Part shown: positions 1 through 7,185 of the stretch, piece by piece | How positions within the stretch are numbered: the stretch's first letter is position 1 | Layout: each line of letters starts with the position of its first letter | Assembly (NCBI GenBank): GCA_003024985.2 | Contig: PXIH01S0057466.1 | Reading direction: 5' to 3' (one strand) | Source: Euperipatoides rowelli | Taxonomy: Eukaryota; Onychophora; Udeonychophora; Euonychophora; Peripatopsidae | DNA length: 10,107 nucleotides | The notes under the pieces: generated by a model | Database searches by the model: none | Seen by the model: the letters and a program-made list of their open reading frames with translations, nothing else | What the model was told of the DNA's origin: nothing | Program-made: the position numbers and the translations under genes

Positions 1-351
1 ATTTTAATAAAATCATTAGCTTGAAACTTTATTACACGACAACTTTATATTATGATTTACACATTTTATCTAAATTCATCAAAGCTATCAAGCATACTGT
101 TTCGTGTAAATGTATAATAATTTTTTTTCAAATTTCTGTTAAAGTAAATAATTATTACAAATATACACATGATCGGTTTATTATAATAGTTTTCACACCA
201 TTTACCTTTAACGATTTTCTAGACTTGTCTTACTCTGTCATAAATGATTATAAATTGAATAGTGTAAGATGCTGTATGTTTTGATAAAATTACTTGTATT
301 TATTTGTAAATGTTGAATTCTAAATATTTGATATTAGTGGATTAATAAGTC
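1..351. other. AT-rich non-coding stretch upstream of the GPCR gene
   Basis: No gene is seen here. An open frame from 21 to 284 exists, but its product is a low-complexity mix of I, F, Y, N and K with no recognisable domain, as expected by chance in AT-rich DNA. An in-frame TAA at 346-348 lies two codons before the GPCR ATG, so the receptor frame cannot extend into this stretch without splicing. I see no clear TATA box or initiator that can be told from background. Confidence 0.6.
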
Positions 352-1230
352 ATGTTTAATTCTAGCAGACTAATTATAACACCTGTTCAGTTGGTTAACT
401 GTTACTATACTTATGTAATAACTACGCTTGGATTTATGGGAAATATGATAATATTTGGTTTAATTCTTCGGGAAAGACCTTATTCTCGATTTTCCGTCTT
501 CATGTTTAATATTATAATCATGGATTTTTGCACTTGTTTTAGGCATTTATTTTCCTGTGCTATTATACCAAGTAATTGGGATTTTTGGCCATTTGGAATT
601 AGCGCTTGTAGAATTTATATATTTTTCAATGTTATGTCATATTTTGATTCCTTGTGGACTACTCTCCTGATCTCAATTGATCGACTTTGGTCAATCAAGT
701 GGCCATTTTCTTACAGAAATAATCGAAATTATAATACGACCTGTATCATGTTTGCTGTTAAAACAAGTTGCTCTAGTTTTTTTATAATTATATCTTACAT
801 ATCATTTTTTCATCGCTACACTAATGATGCCACCAGTATGTCTAACTGTTACTTTTTAGTAAAATCAGCCTTTGTCGATGTTATTGCTGTTTTAATAGGG
901 ACCTTTCTTCCGATTATAATTTCTTGTATTTGTTGTATTCATGTTTTATACCTTATTGTAAAGATACGTAAAAATGTCCGCCCATTCATTACTAATACAT
1001 CATCAGCTAAAAATAATTATGCAAAAAAAGAGAAAAAAGCTCAGAATATAATAACTCAATTTATGGGTCTATTTTTATTTTGCCATTTAACTGCAATTGT
1101 TTTTATTATCTTTAATTCATATAAAAAATCTGTTTTGACAACGACTACTTTTAATTTAATAGTTTCTATAATATATTCTAATGCAAGTTTAAATCCAGTT
1201 TTATATTTGGTTAATAAATTTTTGATGTAA
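352..1230 (+). CDS. rhodopsin-class GPCR, muscarinic/histamine-like, compact and divergent
   Basis: This is a predicted seven-helix plasma-membrane receptor of 292 residues in one exon. Landmarks: N-glycosylation sequon at N3; TM1 about 18-40 with N31 (1.50); TM2 with N53 and D58 (2.50); C86 (3.25), the partner of ECL2 C166; TM3 ending D110-R111-L112 in place of DRY; RLWSIKWPFSYR after it, close to the muscarinic ICL2 pattern; P187 (5.50); a short ICL3 (about 205-225) ending KKEKKAQ; F241 and C244 in TM6; and N281-P-V-L-Y285 (NPxxY) in TM7. Odd points: the amine-binding D3.32 is N93, W4.50 is absent, the toggle W6.48 is H245, P6.50 is T247, and the protein stops at residue 292, seven after the NPxxY tyrosine, with no helix 8. 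The ATG is fixed by an in-frame TAA at 346-348 and has G at -3. The family call is firm; ligand, coupling and even function are unknown. Alternatives are a chemosensory-type or orphan receptor, or a gene losing function. A weak splice donor (GTAAAC) overlaps the stop. Confidence 0.85.
   Translation: MFNSSRLIITPVQLVNCYYTYVITTLGFMGNMIIFGLILRERPYSRFSVFMFNIIIMDFCTCFRHLFSCAIIPSNWDFWPFGISACRIYIFFNVMSYFDSLWTTLLISIDRLWSIKWPFSYRNNRNYNTTCIMFAVKTSCSSFFIIISYISFFHRYTNDATSMSNCYFLVKSAFVDVIAVLIGTFLPIIISCICCIHVLYLIVKIRKNVRPFITNTSSAKNNYAKKEKKAQNIITQFMGLFLFCHLTAIVFIIFNSYKKSVLTTTTFNLIVSIIYSNASLNPVLYLVNKFLM
1213..1218 (+). promoter_or_regulatory. AATAAA polyadenylation-signal match overlapping the GPCR 3' end
   Basis: AATAAA lies in the Asn-Lys codons just before the GPCR stop, and ATTAAA follows at 1240-1245. 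Either could serve as the poly(A) signal of a very short 3' UTR, since a SINE-like sequence starts soon after (about 1300). The hexamer is common in AT-rich DNA, so this is weak support. Confidence 0.25.
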
Positions 1231-1299
1231 ACTTCTTTTATTAAAACAACCTTCACAATTTACTTCAAATGAATGTTCCTTTTTATATTTTTTACTACG

Positions 1300-1535
1300 T
1301 TTACATCATCTGTGCACTTCTTCGCTAGGAGTCGCCACAAGCCATATTCCAAATTCAGATTACATGCTGCCAGAATTCCAGTTTTTCATTAATCAGAACG
1401 TCACCGGTGCATACTAGTACAGAAAGAAAATTCCTTATTTTCCATACCAGACTGCCTGGGATCGAACCTTCTATTCCATTATATGCACTCATTCCGGCAA
1501 CCAACAGCCAAGACATTGGACCACCAGAACTGTCA
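1300..1535 (-). repeat. tRNA-derived SINE-like element, minus strand
   Basis: Read on the minus strand, a pol III-type promoter is visible. A-box-like TGGTCCAATG lies at 1523-1514 and B-box-like GGTTCGATCCC at 1468-1458, about 45 bp apart. Downstream (towards 1300) there is a non-tRNA body of raised G+C relative to its surroundings, ending near an AT-rich tail at 1261-1295. The tRNA part does not fold into a clean cloverleaf, so this is not a working tRNA gene. The outer boundaries are approximate and I found no convincing target-site duplication. It lies just downstream of the GPCR gene, in the opposite orientation. Confidence 0.5.
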
Positions 1536-1763
1536 AATATTCATTTTTGTTAATTAGGAGTCTAATGAATTGTGTAAGGGAATTGTCAACTTAGACTCTG
1601 CTCTAAGAACGTTTGCAAACATGATCAGTTTTATAAAACAAATTTAAAACATTAAAGGTCAAATAAAAAATATTTTTTATATTATTATAAATTTTCAAAG
1701 ATCATTACTAAAAAAAAAAATTCCACCAAAAAAATAAATAAAACTAAAAATAAAATATAAGCC

Positions 1764-1911
1764 GATGTTTCTGTCGCTCAGTTGGCAAGAAGGCAGACTG
1801 CCAAGTGAAACATTGCCGGTTCGAATCCCGCCTAGGGCATGGACACCATGTCACGTTTTTTCTATAGAAAACATAATTCTGTCTTCTTTAAAAAAATATA
1901 AAAATAAAAAG
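1764..1911 (+). repeat. tRNA-derived SINE-like element, plus strand
   Basis: The A box TCGCTCAGTTGG (1774-1785) and a perfect B box GGTTCGAATCC (1818-1828) are spaced as in a tRNA gene. The T arm 1815-1831 pairs at four of five positions, but the anticodon arm (about 1793-1809) does not pair, so this is a tRNA-like SINE head, not a tRNA gene. A short body is followed by an A-rich tail at about 1887-1911 with A-runs broken by T. The sequence differs from the minus-strand element at 1300-1535, so two SINE families seem to be present. A-rich DNA on both sides hides any target-site duplication. Confidence 0.55.
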
Positions 1912-2097
1912 TTATTTACAATTCAATTTTTAAATGAACTAGTCGAAACCCTTTCGAAGGTAATTTTTTTTTGGGCCCAGAATTTTGCTTCGTGTTTGAA
2001 ACTATGGTAAACACTCCCATGTTATTTGCTCCTCCCCCCATCTCCCCTAACAAATGGGCAAGTCTATTTTCATTGTCTAAAATGATGGAATTCAATC

Positions 2098-2815
2098 CCC
2101 CCCCTCCCCTAGCACCCCCATGTGATACTAGACCTCTAGGGTTACACAAATTTCAAATTTGAACTTAATCGGAGCATTTTAAAAAATTAAGATTTTTTTG
2201 GGCCCCCCTATCACCCCAATGTAACTACCTAGGACCTTGACCGTTTATATACATATTCTAGACCTATAGTGTAACACCAATTTCAAATTAGAACTTAAAC
2301 GGAGCATTTTAAACATTTTAGATTTTGGGGGCCCCTAGTACCCCCCATGTGACCACCTAGGACCTTAACCTTTTATATACATATTCTAGACCTCTAGTGT
2401 AACACCAATTTTAAATTAGAACTTAATCAGAACATTTTAAACATTTTAGATTTTGGGGGCCCCTAGTACCCGCCATGTGACCACCTAGGACCTTAACCTT
2501 TTATATACATATTCTAGACCTCTAGTGTAANNCCAATTTNAAATTAGAACTTAATCAGAGCATTTTAAACATTTTAGATTTTGGGGGCCCCTAGTACCCC
2601 CCATGTGACCTCCTAAGACCTTAACCTTTTATATACATATTCTAGACCTCTAAGGTAACACCAATTTCAACTTAATCGGAACATTTTAAAATGTTTAGAT
2701 TTTTTGCCCCCCCCCCCCTAGTATCCCATGTGACCACCTAGGACCCTGACCTTTTATATACATATTCTAGACCTCTACTGAAACACCAATCTCAAATTTC
2801 AACTTAATTGGAGAA
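2098..2815. repeat. tandem array, unit about 128 bp, five full copies plus partial ends
   Basis: The anchor CTAGACC recurs at 2128, 2258, 2386, 2514, 2642 and 2768, giving steps of 130, 128, 128, 128 and 126 bp. Each unit contains an AT-rich half (AACACCAATTTCAAATTAGA, then ACTTAATC and a run rich in T) and a C/G half with GGGGGCCCC(T)AGTACCCCCCATGTGACC and CCTAGGACCTTAACC, split here only by description. The three middle units are nearly identical; the outer ones carry more changes and a C-run (about 2706-2718), as in arrays kept similar by unequal exchange. Short frames across the array are shadows, not genes. N calls at 2531, 2532 and 2540 fall inside it, suggesting assembly trouble. Confidence 0.92.
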
Positions 2816-3596
2816 ACCATTGGGGAGAAAGTGCATTTTAAAGAATTCGGAATGAAGGACACACAGAGAAAATTTGTTTTTTAATATTATTAATATGTCT
2901 GTGGCTCCTCCTCCTCCAAACGATATTGTCTACTCTATTAGTATACATGTGCTGGTGCTATTTTCTTATAGATAACCTCTAGCGTTTACTATATTTTAGT
3001 GCCTTACAGTTGTGCCTTAAATTCATAAATACTGCATATCAAGTTTAAATCCCTATACATTTTTGTAAATCCCCCAAAGATAAAAAAAATGTTGGCTATT
3101 TTGTGTTGCAAAACTTAAGGGAAAGGATTTGTTGCATCAAAATAGCCCAGTCTTTGCCATGAACATTTTAAAGATACTTGTTTTATTAGAAGCCTAGCTT
3201 AACTGCAATTTCTAAGAATGGATGGCATNTGGGTATGTATGTGTATGTGTGTATAGCCAGAGTTATAAAAATTCTACGTATGATTTTTAACCCTTAACTG
3301 CTCTAGTAAGGTCCTGAAATACCCGAGACGTTGTAAATAGAGACATAATTCATCTATAAAAACCCAGATTGTGTTTGTAGTCTCAGTAATCCACCTTGAC
3401 ATTTAACTGTATGATGTGACATGTTGCAAGTTGTGATATCAGTTTTCTTTTGTGGACTAGAAAGAAAAAGGTCTCAGATACCCCACCAAAGCATTTAGCA
3501 AAGTTTTTTTTGTCACTTGCTAATTTAGTATATTTTAGCAGTTATCTAAGAAATAAATGCACACTGACCCTAACCCCAAATTAAATCTTAAAGCAC
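2816..3596. other. intergenic, no gene seen
   Basis: I find no coding frame of note. A short simple-repeat tract of (GTAT/GTGT) type lies at about 3231-3255, followed by a stretch ending GTTATAAAAATT that resembles sequence at 7315-7350. A telomere-like CCCTAACCCC occurs near 3569. The rest looks like unremarkable AT-rich DNA, possibly old repeat remnants. Confidence 0.4.
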
Positions 3597-3623
3597 AAAT
3601 AAATAAAATAAATAAATAAAACA
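3597..3623. repeat. AAAT microsatellite
   Basis: An interrupted run of AAAT/AAATA units is directly followed by the hairpin at 3624-3680. Such A-rich ends can be remnants of retroposon tails, but no element head is evident next to it. Confidence 0.6.
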
Positions 3624-3680
3624 ACAGCCAATCAGAGGTCAGCTTGCATTCTATCTGCAAGCCAATCTCTGATTGCTGTT
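3624..3680. repeat. 25-bp inverted repeat (hairpin), 7-bp loop
   Basis: The left arm 3624-3648 (AACAGCCAATCAGAGG...) and right arm 3656-3680 (...CTCTGATTGCTGTT) are reverse complements except for one indel and about three mismatches, with the loop at 3649-3655. The right arm and the next 20 bases resemble 7979-8016, so this hairpin may be the end of a dispersed repeat or two element ends that abut. No RNA family is recognised. Confidence 0.6.
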
Positions 3681-3739
3681 TTTAGGCTGCATGACCATGG
3701 TAGGTCTGAGATCCAGATGCTAGTGAATTACTACTAAAG

Positions 3740-3768
3740 GGTCCATTTCCAAAGTGGCTCTTGTCCAT
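3740..3768 (+). repeat. 29-bp inverted repeat, left copy
   Basis: This copy begins GGTCCATTTCC and ends CTCTTGTCCAT, and is a perfect reverse complement of 6190-6218. Similarity stops sharply on both sides. A third, partial copy in inverted orientation lies at 3847-3864 (TGGACAAGAGACACTTTG), matching 18 bases with one difference, so 3749-3864 can form an 18-bp stem with an 80-bp loop. It may be a terminal inverted repeat of a DNA element or a short dispersed family. Confidence 0.7.
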
Positions 3769-3797
3769 CAACCATAAATTACAGCAAAGTAAAACAA

Positions 3798-4377
3798 ATG
3801 AATAAAAAGTTGATTTTTGCATTTACAGGCTTAAAACTTAATGAACTGGACAAGAGACACTTTGTTATTGACTTGAATCGGAAAAAAAACTGCAAAGTTT
3901 TTTTTAAATTATTTAAAAACTATAATAAAATTGATGAAGTTAAATTGCAGAACCAATTAATCATAGATAACAAATTAAAAAATTTAATGTTTTTAACTAT
4001 TTTGAATCTTAATATCATGTGTTTAAAAAAAACAAAACAACAGTAGCCTATCAAAGTTATTAAACTGGCAATATTTACTCTAAAACCTTTTTAAACAATA
4101 ATGCAAATTAAAAAATAAATGTAAGCTTTTAAGTAATCTTACCTAGGACAACAAAAGAGCAAGTAACTAAACATCAGCCATTTATGATAATAGAAAGAAA
4201 TGTTCCGTCCCATCTTAAGTTGAGTTCTTCCAATCCACTTCCAGTTCATCTTCAAAGGGAACAGTTTTATTTGTCGTATCTTGGTCCAAAATAATGTTTT
4301 ATAGAATTTGAGCTCAGGTCGCTCACCCCACTGATCACCAAAATGAAGATTGAGTATTTTTTGACATCATATACACT
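3798..4377. other. intergenic, no supported gene
   Basis: An open frame at 3798-4046 gives a product dominated by K, N, L and F, without domain or signal, and I treat it as chance. The partial copy of the 29-bp repeat at 3847-3864 lies inside. Otherwise I see only AT-rich sequence up to the large palindrome. Confidence 0.4.
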
Positions 4378-4963
4378 GTATATTATAAACAAAAACTGCC
4401 TTTGGCAGTTAAAAAAAAACAATATTATGTCTCTTTATTGTCAACAATTTTAAAACTGAAAAGGAACACGGATAATGTGGAAAATTAGACCCACTATGAA
4501 ACCAGAATAAACATTTGACCCAGATGCCGGAAAAAATGAAACAAAAGCAAGAGTCATAATTTGGCACATTACACATTAGCACCTCTGTCGTGTTACCTGA
4601 TAGTTGTATTCCTAAATTCTAAGGTTGTCAAACTGCACAGAATTCTACCAAATGGAATTAAGCTATTAATGTAGTAAATAAGCAACAGGTGGGCCTGAAC
4701 TGGTTAAAGCTGTAATGGGAGGCCACTTTTAAAAAAAATACATGCCTACATTTTTTAAACAGTTTACCAAGTGTGCCAAATTATGTCTCTTGCTTTTGTT
4801 TCAGTTTTTCTGGCATCTGGGTCAAAATGTTTATTCTGGTTTCATAGTAGATCTAATTTTCCACATTATCCTGTTCCTTTTCAGTTTTAAATTGTTGACA
4901 ATAAAGAGACATAATATTGTTTTTTTAACTGCCAAAGTAGTTTTTGTTTATAATTTGTTATAC
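4378..4963. repeat. large imperfect palindrome, arms about 190 bp, spacer about 203 bp
   Basis: The arms are 4378-4568 and 4772-4963. Matching landmarks are ATTATAAACAAAAACT (left, outer) with its complement at 4939-4954; CAATATTATGTCTCTTTATT (4420-4439) with its complement at 4900-4919; the segment holding GACCCAGATGCC (4518-4529) with GGCATCTGGGTC (4811-4822); and TAATTTGGCACA (4557-4568) with TGTGCCAAATTA (4772-4783). There are scattered mismatches and small indels. The spacer 4569-4771 has no arm homology and no gene. This fits a foldback/MITE-like element or two head-to-head copies of one repeat. The frame at 4742-4987 is a by-product of the right arm. Confidence 0.85.
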
Positions 4964-5546
4964 TTCTTTCTTCACTTCGATAAGTAATTAAATTAACTAA
5001 AAGTAATCTTTTAGAAATATTAATGTATTGTAGAATATGTGAGCCTCTGAGTGATAGATATAATCCATAATAAAAAACCCACTTTAGTCATATTAACTTT
5101 GAGAGACTATTTACATTTATTTTCAAGCTCGTGTATGTGGGATTCTCTTTTGGACATAAAAGCTGTGTATGCTCTGCATAAAGCGGAACAGACAAATTAG
5201 GCAAAAACTGAGGTTTCTAGACGTTTTTTTTAAAAAAATGTTCTATGAGAGAACCTTAGAAGACATCAAGATGCGTATTTTCTTCTTCTTACAAATGTGG
5301 CATATAAAGACTGCAGATGCCGGCAAAGGGCAAAGTATGGCCCAGCCTACTGATCTCAAGAAGATCCAATTTTATGTAAAATTGGGGGTATTAAATATTT
5401 AGAAAACCACAACTCCTTTTTGAANTCTGTTTTCACCCATGTGTAGGGCATCGTTAGTATACCTTAAGTTCTGAACTTAAATTCTGTATTTCGTGGGAAA
5501 ATCTTTAGGAACGCTGCAATTAGCTGCAATTAAATTGAGATGCTGT
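4964..5546. other. intergenic, no supported gene
   Basis: A plus-strand open frame at 5169-5402 has a somewhat balanced composition towards its end (about 5302-5375), but I recognise no family. The stretch just precedes, in minus-strand reading, the end of the possible reductase relic, and no match to the C-terminal part of that enzyme was found in it. One N lies at 5425. Confidence 0.35.
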
Positions 5547-6150
5547 TTAACACAGTGCATATGGGCAGACATAATAAGACAACGAATGTTGCCTTAGATA
5601 TTTGCTAATCTTTACATTGACACCTGTACACATTGTTAAAATATTAAAATTAGAAATCTCCTTGTAAGGCCTATACACTTTTCTTCCTGCACCAATGTCA
5701 AATAAATAAGAAAATTCACCTCGAACAAGGACAGATGCAGTAAGTAAAGATGTTAACTTTGTGGCAACTGTGTAACACAATCTACCATCCAATATAAATT
5801 ATTTTCTATTATCGCTGTTAAGTAGAGTAGCTACAACAAAAAATTTCTAATATGTTGCTGCTAAAACTATTTAGTAACAATATTTTGATATCTTTTCTCT
5901 ATGGTTAAAATGCTGAAACAGTGAAGACAAGAAGACATTTTGAAATGTAAATGACAGTCAGTAATACCATGATAAAGAACAAGAGCCTTTTTGTTTCAGA
6001 AAGCAAGGTTTCTAGCTGTCTACCATCCTGTAAATTCAAACATTGGACAAGATGCCGTTTGGAACTGTTTCCTACTTTTATATCAGTTTTTAAGTGATTT
6101 ATAGGATCTTTTGGAACCTCAAACTGTAATAATTGCATAAATAAAGCCAT
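5547..6150 (-). pseudogene. possible decayed NADH-cytochrome b5 reductase-like gene, two exon-like segments
   Basis: Two minus-strand open segments lie in the order expected for a flavoprotein reductase of the cytochrome b5 reductase family. The first (6150-5905) has FEVPKD, then LVQCLNLQDGRQLE, like the FAD-domain pattern F-x-[LV]-P ... G-x-H-x-x-x-x-x-x-x-x-D-G-x-x-[VI]. A good acceptor-like TTATTACAG precedes FEVPKD. The second (5792-5547) has GRLCYTV, LVRGEFSY and a later PYKEI..ILTMCTGV, like GxMSxxL, VRGPFGxF and the start of the NAD-binding GTG motif. The diagnostic RxYTxxS flavin motif is not visible after DGRQ, the GTGxxP motif is incomplete, stops separate the segments, and no C-terminal exon was found. 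This is therefore a degenerate copy at best. The resemblance is by memory of family motifs and could be coincidence. The copy lies just inside the 29-bp repeat at 6190-6218. Confidence 0.3.
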
Positions 6151-6189
6151 ATAGAATAAGAATTCATCAAAAATTCAATTAAAAAAACA

Positions 6190-6218
6190 ATGGACAAGAG
6201 CCACTTTGGAAATGGACC
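6190..6218 (-). repeat. 29-bp inverted repeat, right copy
   Basis: This is a perfect reverse complement of 3740-3768 (here it runs ATGGACAAGAGCC ... GGAAATGGACC). The two copies lie 2.4 kb apart and enclose the palindrome and the possible reductase relic. Sequence next to the 29 bp does not continue the match. No target-site duplication was found outside the pair. Confidence 0.7.
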
Positions 6219-6527
6219 TCTCAATTTGACTATAATAGCAGCAAAAACCTTGTAAAGATGATGTTCTCTTTGTTACCAAATGCAAAATAAGCATTTTACA
6301 ACAACTGAGGAACACATGACTACCATGGCAACAAGAGCTATTGGCCTATTACATTTTTCTTCTATCGTTCAGTGACCTATTCTATATCGTGGATAACTCA
6401 GTTCCTTTACACTGTATAGTACATTTAGGACCAAGATGTAGCACTAAATTTAGAGTTAACTGTACAATAAGTTAGTTGAGGCTACTATACTTTTTATTAG
6501 AATTTATAGTTTCAGTAGGAGAAACCT
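6219..6527. other. intergenic, no gene seen
   Basis: This is AT-rich sequence between the 29-bp repeat and the retroposon, with no coding frame. ACTACCATGG (6319-6328) recalls the inverted form of the ACCATGGTAG found near 3693-3703 beyond the other copy of the 29-bp repeat. If not chance, it would extend the inverted-repeat relationship outwards in a broken form. Confidence 0.3.
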
Positions 6528-7185
6528 ATTCCTAGCATCTTTTTTTTTTTTTTTTTTTAAAAAATTCTAGTTATTCACAGTAAATCCATTTTAATTCAAT
6601 ATAATTAATTATACAAAATAGTATTCTAGAGTAGTTTAGAGAGACCAGGTTCCTTTTCTGAGCGGGTGTACTTGGTTAAAAACTCTGGCAAGGTGGTAGA
6701 AGACAAGGAAAAAATCTGTCCATATCTGGCTCAGCTGGAACACAAACCTCTGCTAATCCCAGCAAATGTCTTGACATGGATTTAGTCAGCATCGCTACTG
6801 ACTGGACCACGATCTCGGGACCTACTTTCCCAGCATGTCTTCAACAAGAATCCAGTCAGCATCGCTACTGACTGTACCACGATGTCAGAATCTACTTTCC
6901 CAGCATGTCTTCAACACGAATCCAGTCAGCATCACAACTGACTGAACCATGATGTTGGGACCTACTTTCCCAGCATGTCTTCAACATGAATCCATTCAGA
7001 ATCACAACTGACTGGACCATGATGTCGGTACCTACTTTCCCAGCCTGTCCTCAACACAAATCCAGTCAGCATCACTACTGACTGGACCATGATGTTGGGA
7101 CCTACTTTCCCAGCATGTCTTCAACATGAATCCAGTCAGCATCTCTACTGACTGGACCACGATGTCGGGACATTCCTAGCATCTT
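6528..7185 (-). mobile_element. retroposon insertion (minus strand) with 14-bp target-site duplication and poly(A)
   Basis: The direct repeat ATTCCTAGCATCTT occurs at 6528-6541 and 7172-7185. Directly inside the left copy is a T-run (6540-6558) followed by AAAAAATTC. On the minus strand the insert therefore starts at 7171 and ends in poly(A), the signature of target-primed reverse transcription. Its 5' two thirds (7170-6753) is a 70-bp tandem array, and its 3' part (6752-6560) is unique sequence without a long frame. A weak AATAAC-type signal lies just before the A tail, but no AATAAA. It carries no reverse transcriptase, so it is non-autonomous: a SINE with a tandem 5' module, or a retrocopy of a repeat-bearing transcript. 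No A or B box is evident. Confidence 0.8.
6753..7170. repeat. 70-bp tandem repeat, six copies, each with a hairpin
   Basis: Unit starts (CCTACTTTCCCAGC) fall at 6821, 6891, 6961, 7031 and 7101, exactly 70 bp apart. A more diverged first copy spans about 6753-6820. Each unit has CCAGTCAG - 8 bases - CTGACTGG or a close variant, an 8-bp stem that folds on either strand, followed by ACCAYGATGT and TCTTCAACA. Seventy is not a multiple of three and stops recur, so it does not encode a peptide repeat. The array ends exactly at the right target-site duplication, so it belongs to the inserted retroposon. Confidence 0.93.

Noticed and set aside
21-284. 87-residue plus-strand frame before the GPCR
   Set aside because: Low-complexity I/F/Y/N/K product without domain or usable context; expected in AT-rich DNA.
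1056-1256. Minus-strand frame across the GPCR 3' end
   Set aside because: Antisense shadow of the receptor's TM6-TM7 coding sequence.
1765-1838. A working tRNA gene
   Set aside because: A and B boxes are good but the anticodon and acceptor stems do not pair and an A-rich tail follows, so a SINE is the better call.
1765-2162. Short frames over the SINE and start of the tandem array, both strands
   Set aside because: They run through a tRNA-like head, an A-rich tail and C-rich repeat units; Pro- and Gly-rich products reflect the repeat.
4742-4987. 81-residue hydrophobic frame resembling a membrane protein
   Set aside because: Lies almost wholly in the right arm of the palindrome; F/L-rich because the strand is T-rich.
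5169-5402. 77-residue plus-strand frame with KTADAGKGQSMAQPTDLKK
   Set aside because: This part looks more balanced than junk, but I recognise no family and see no supporting exon structure.
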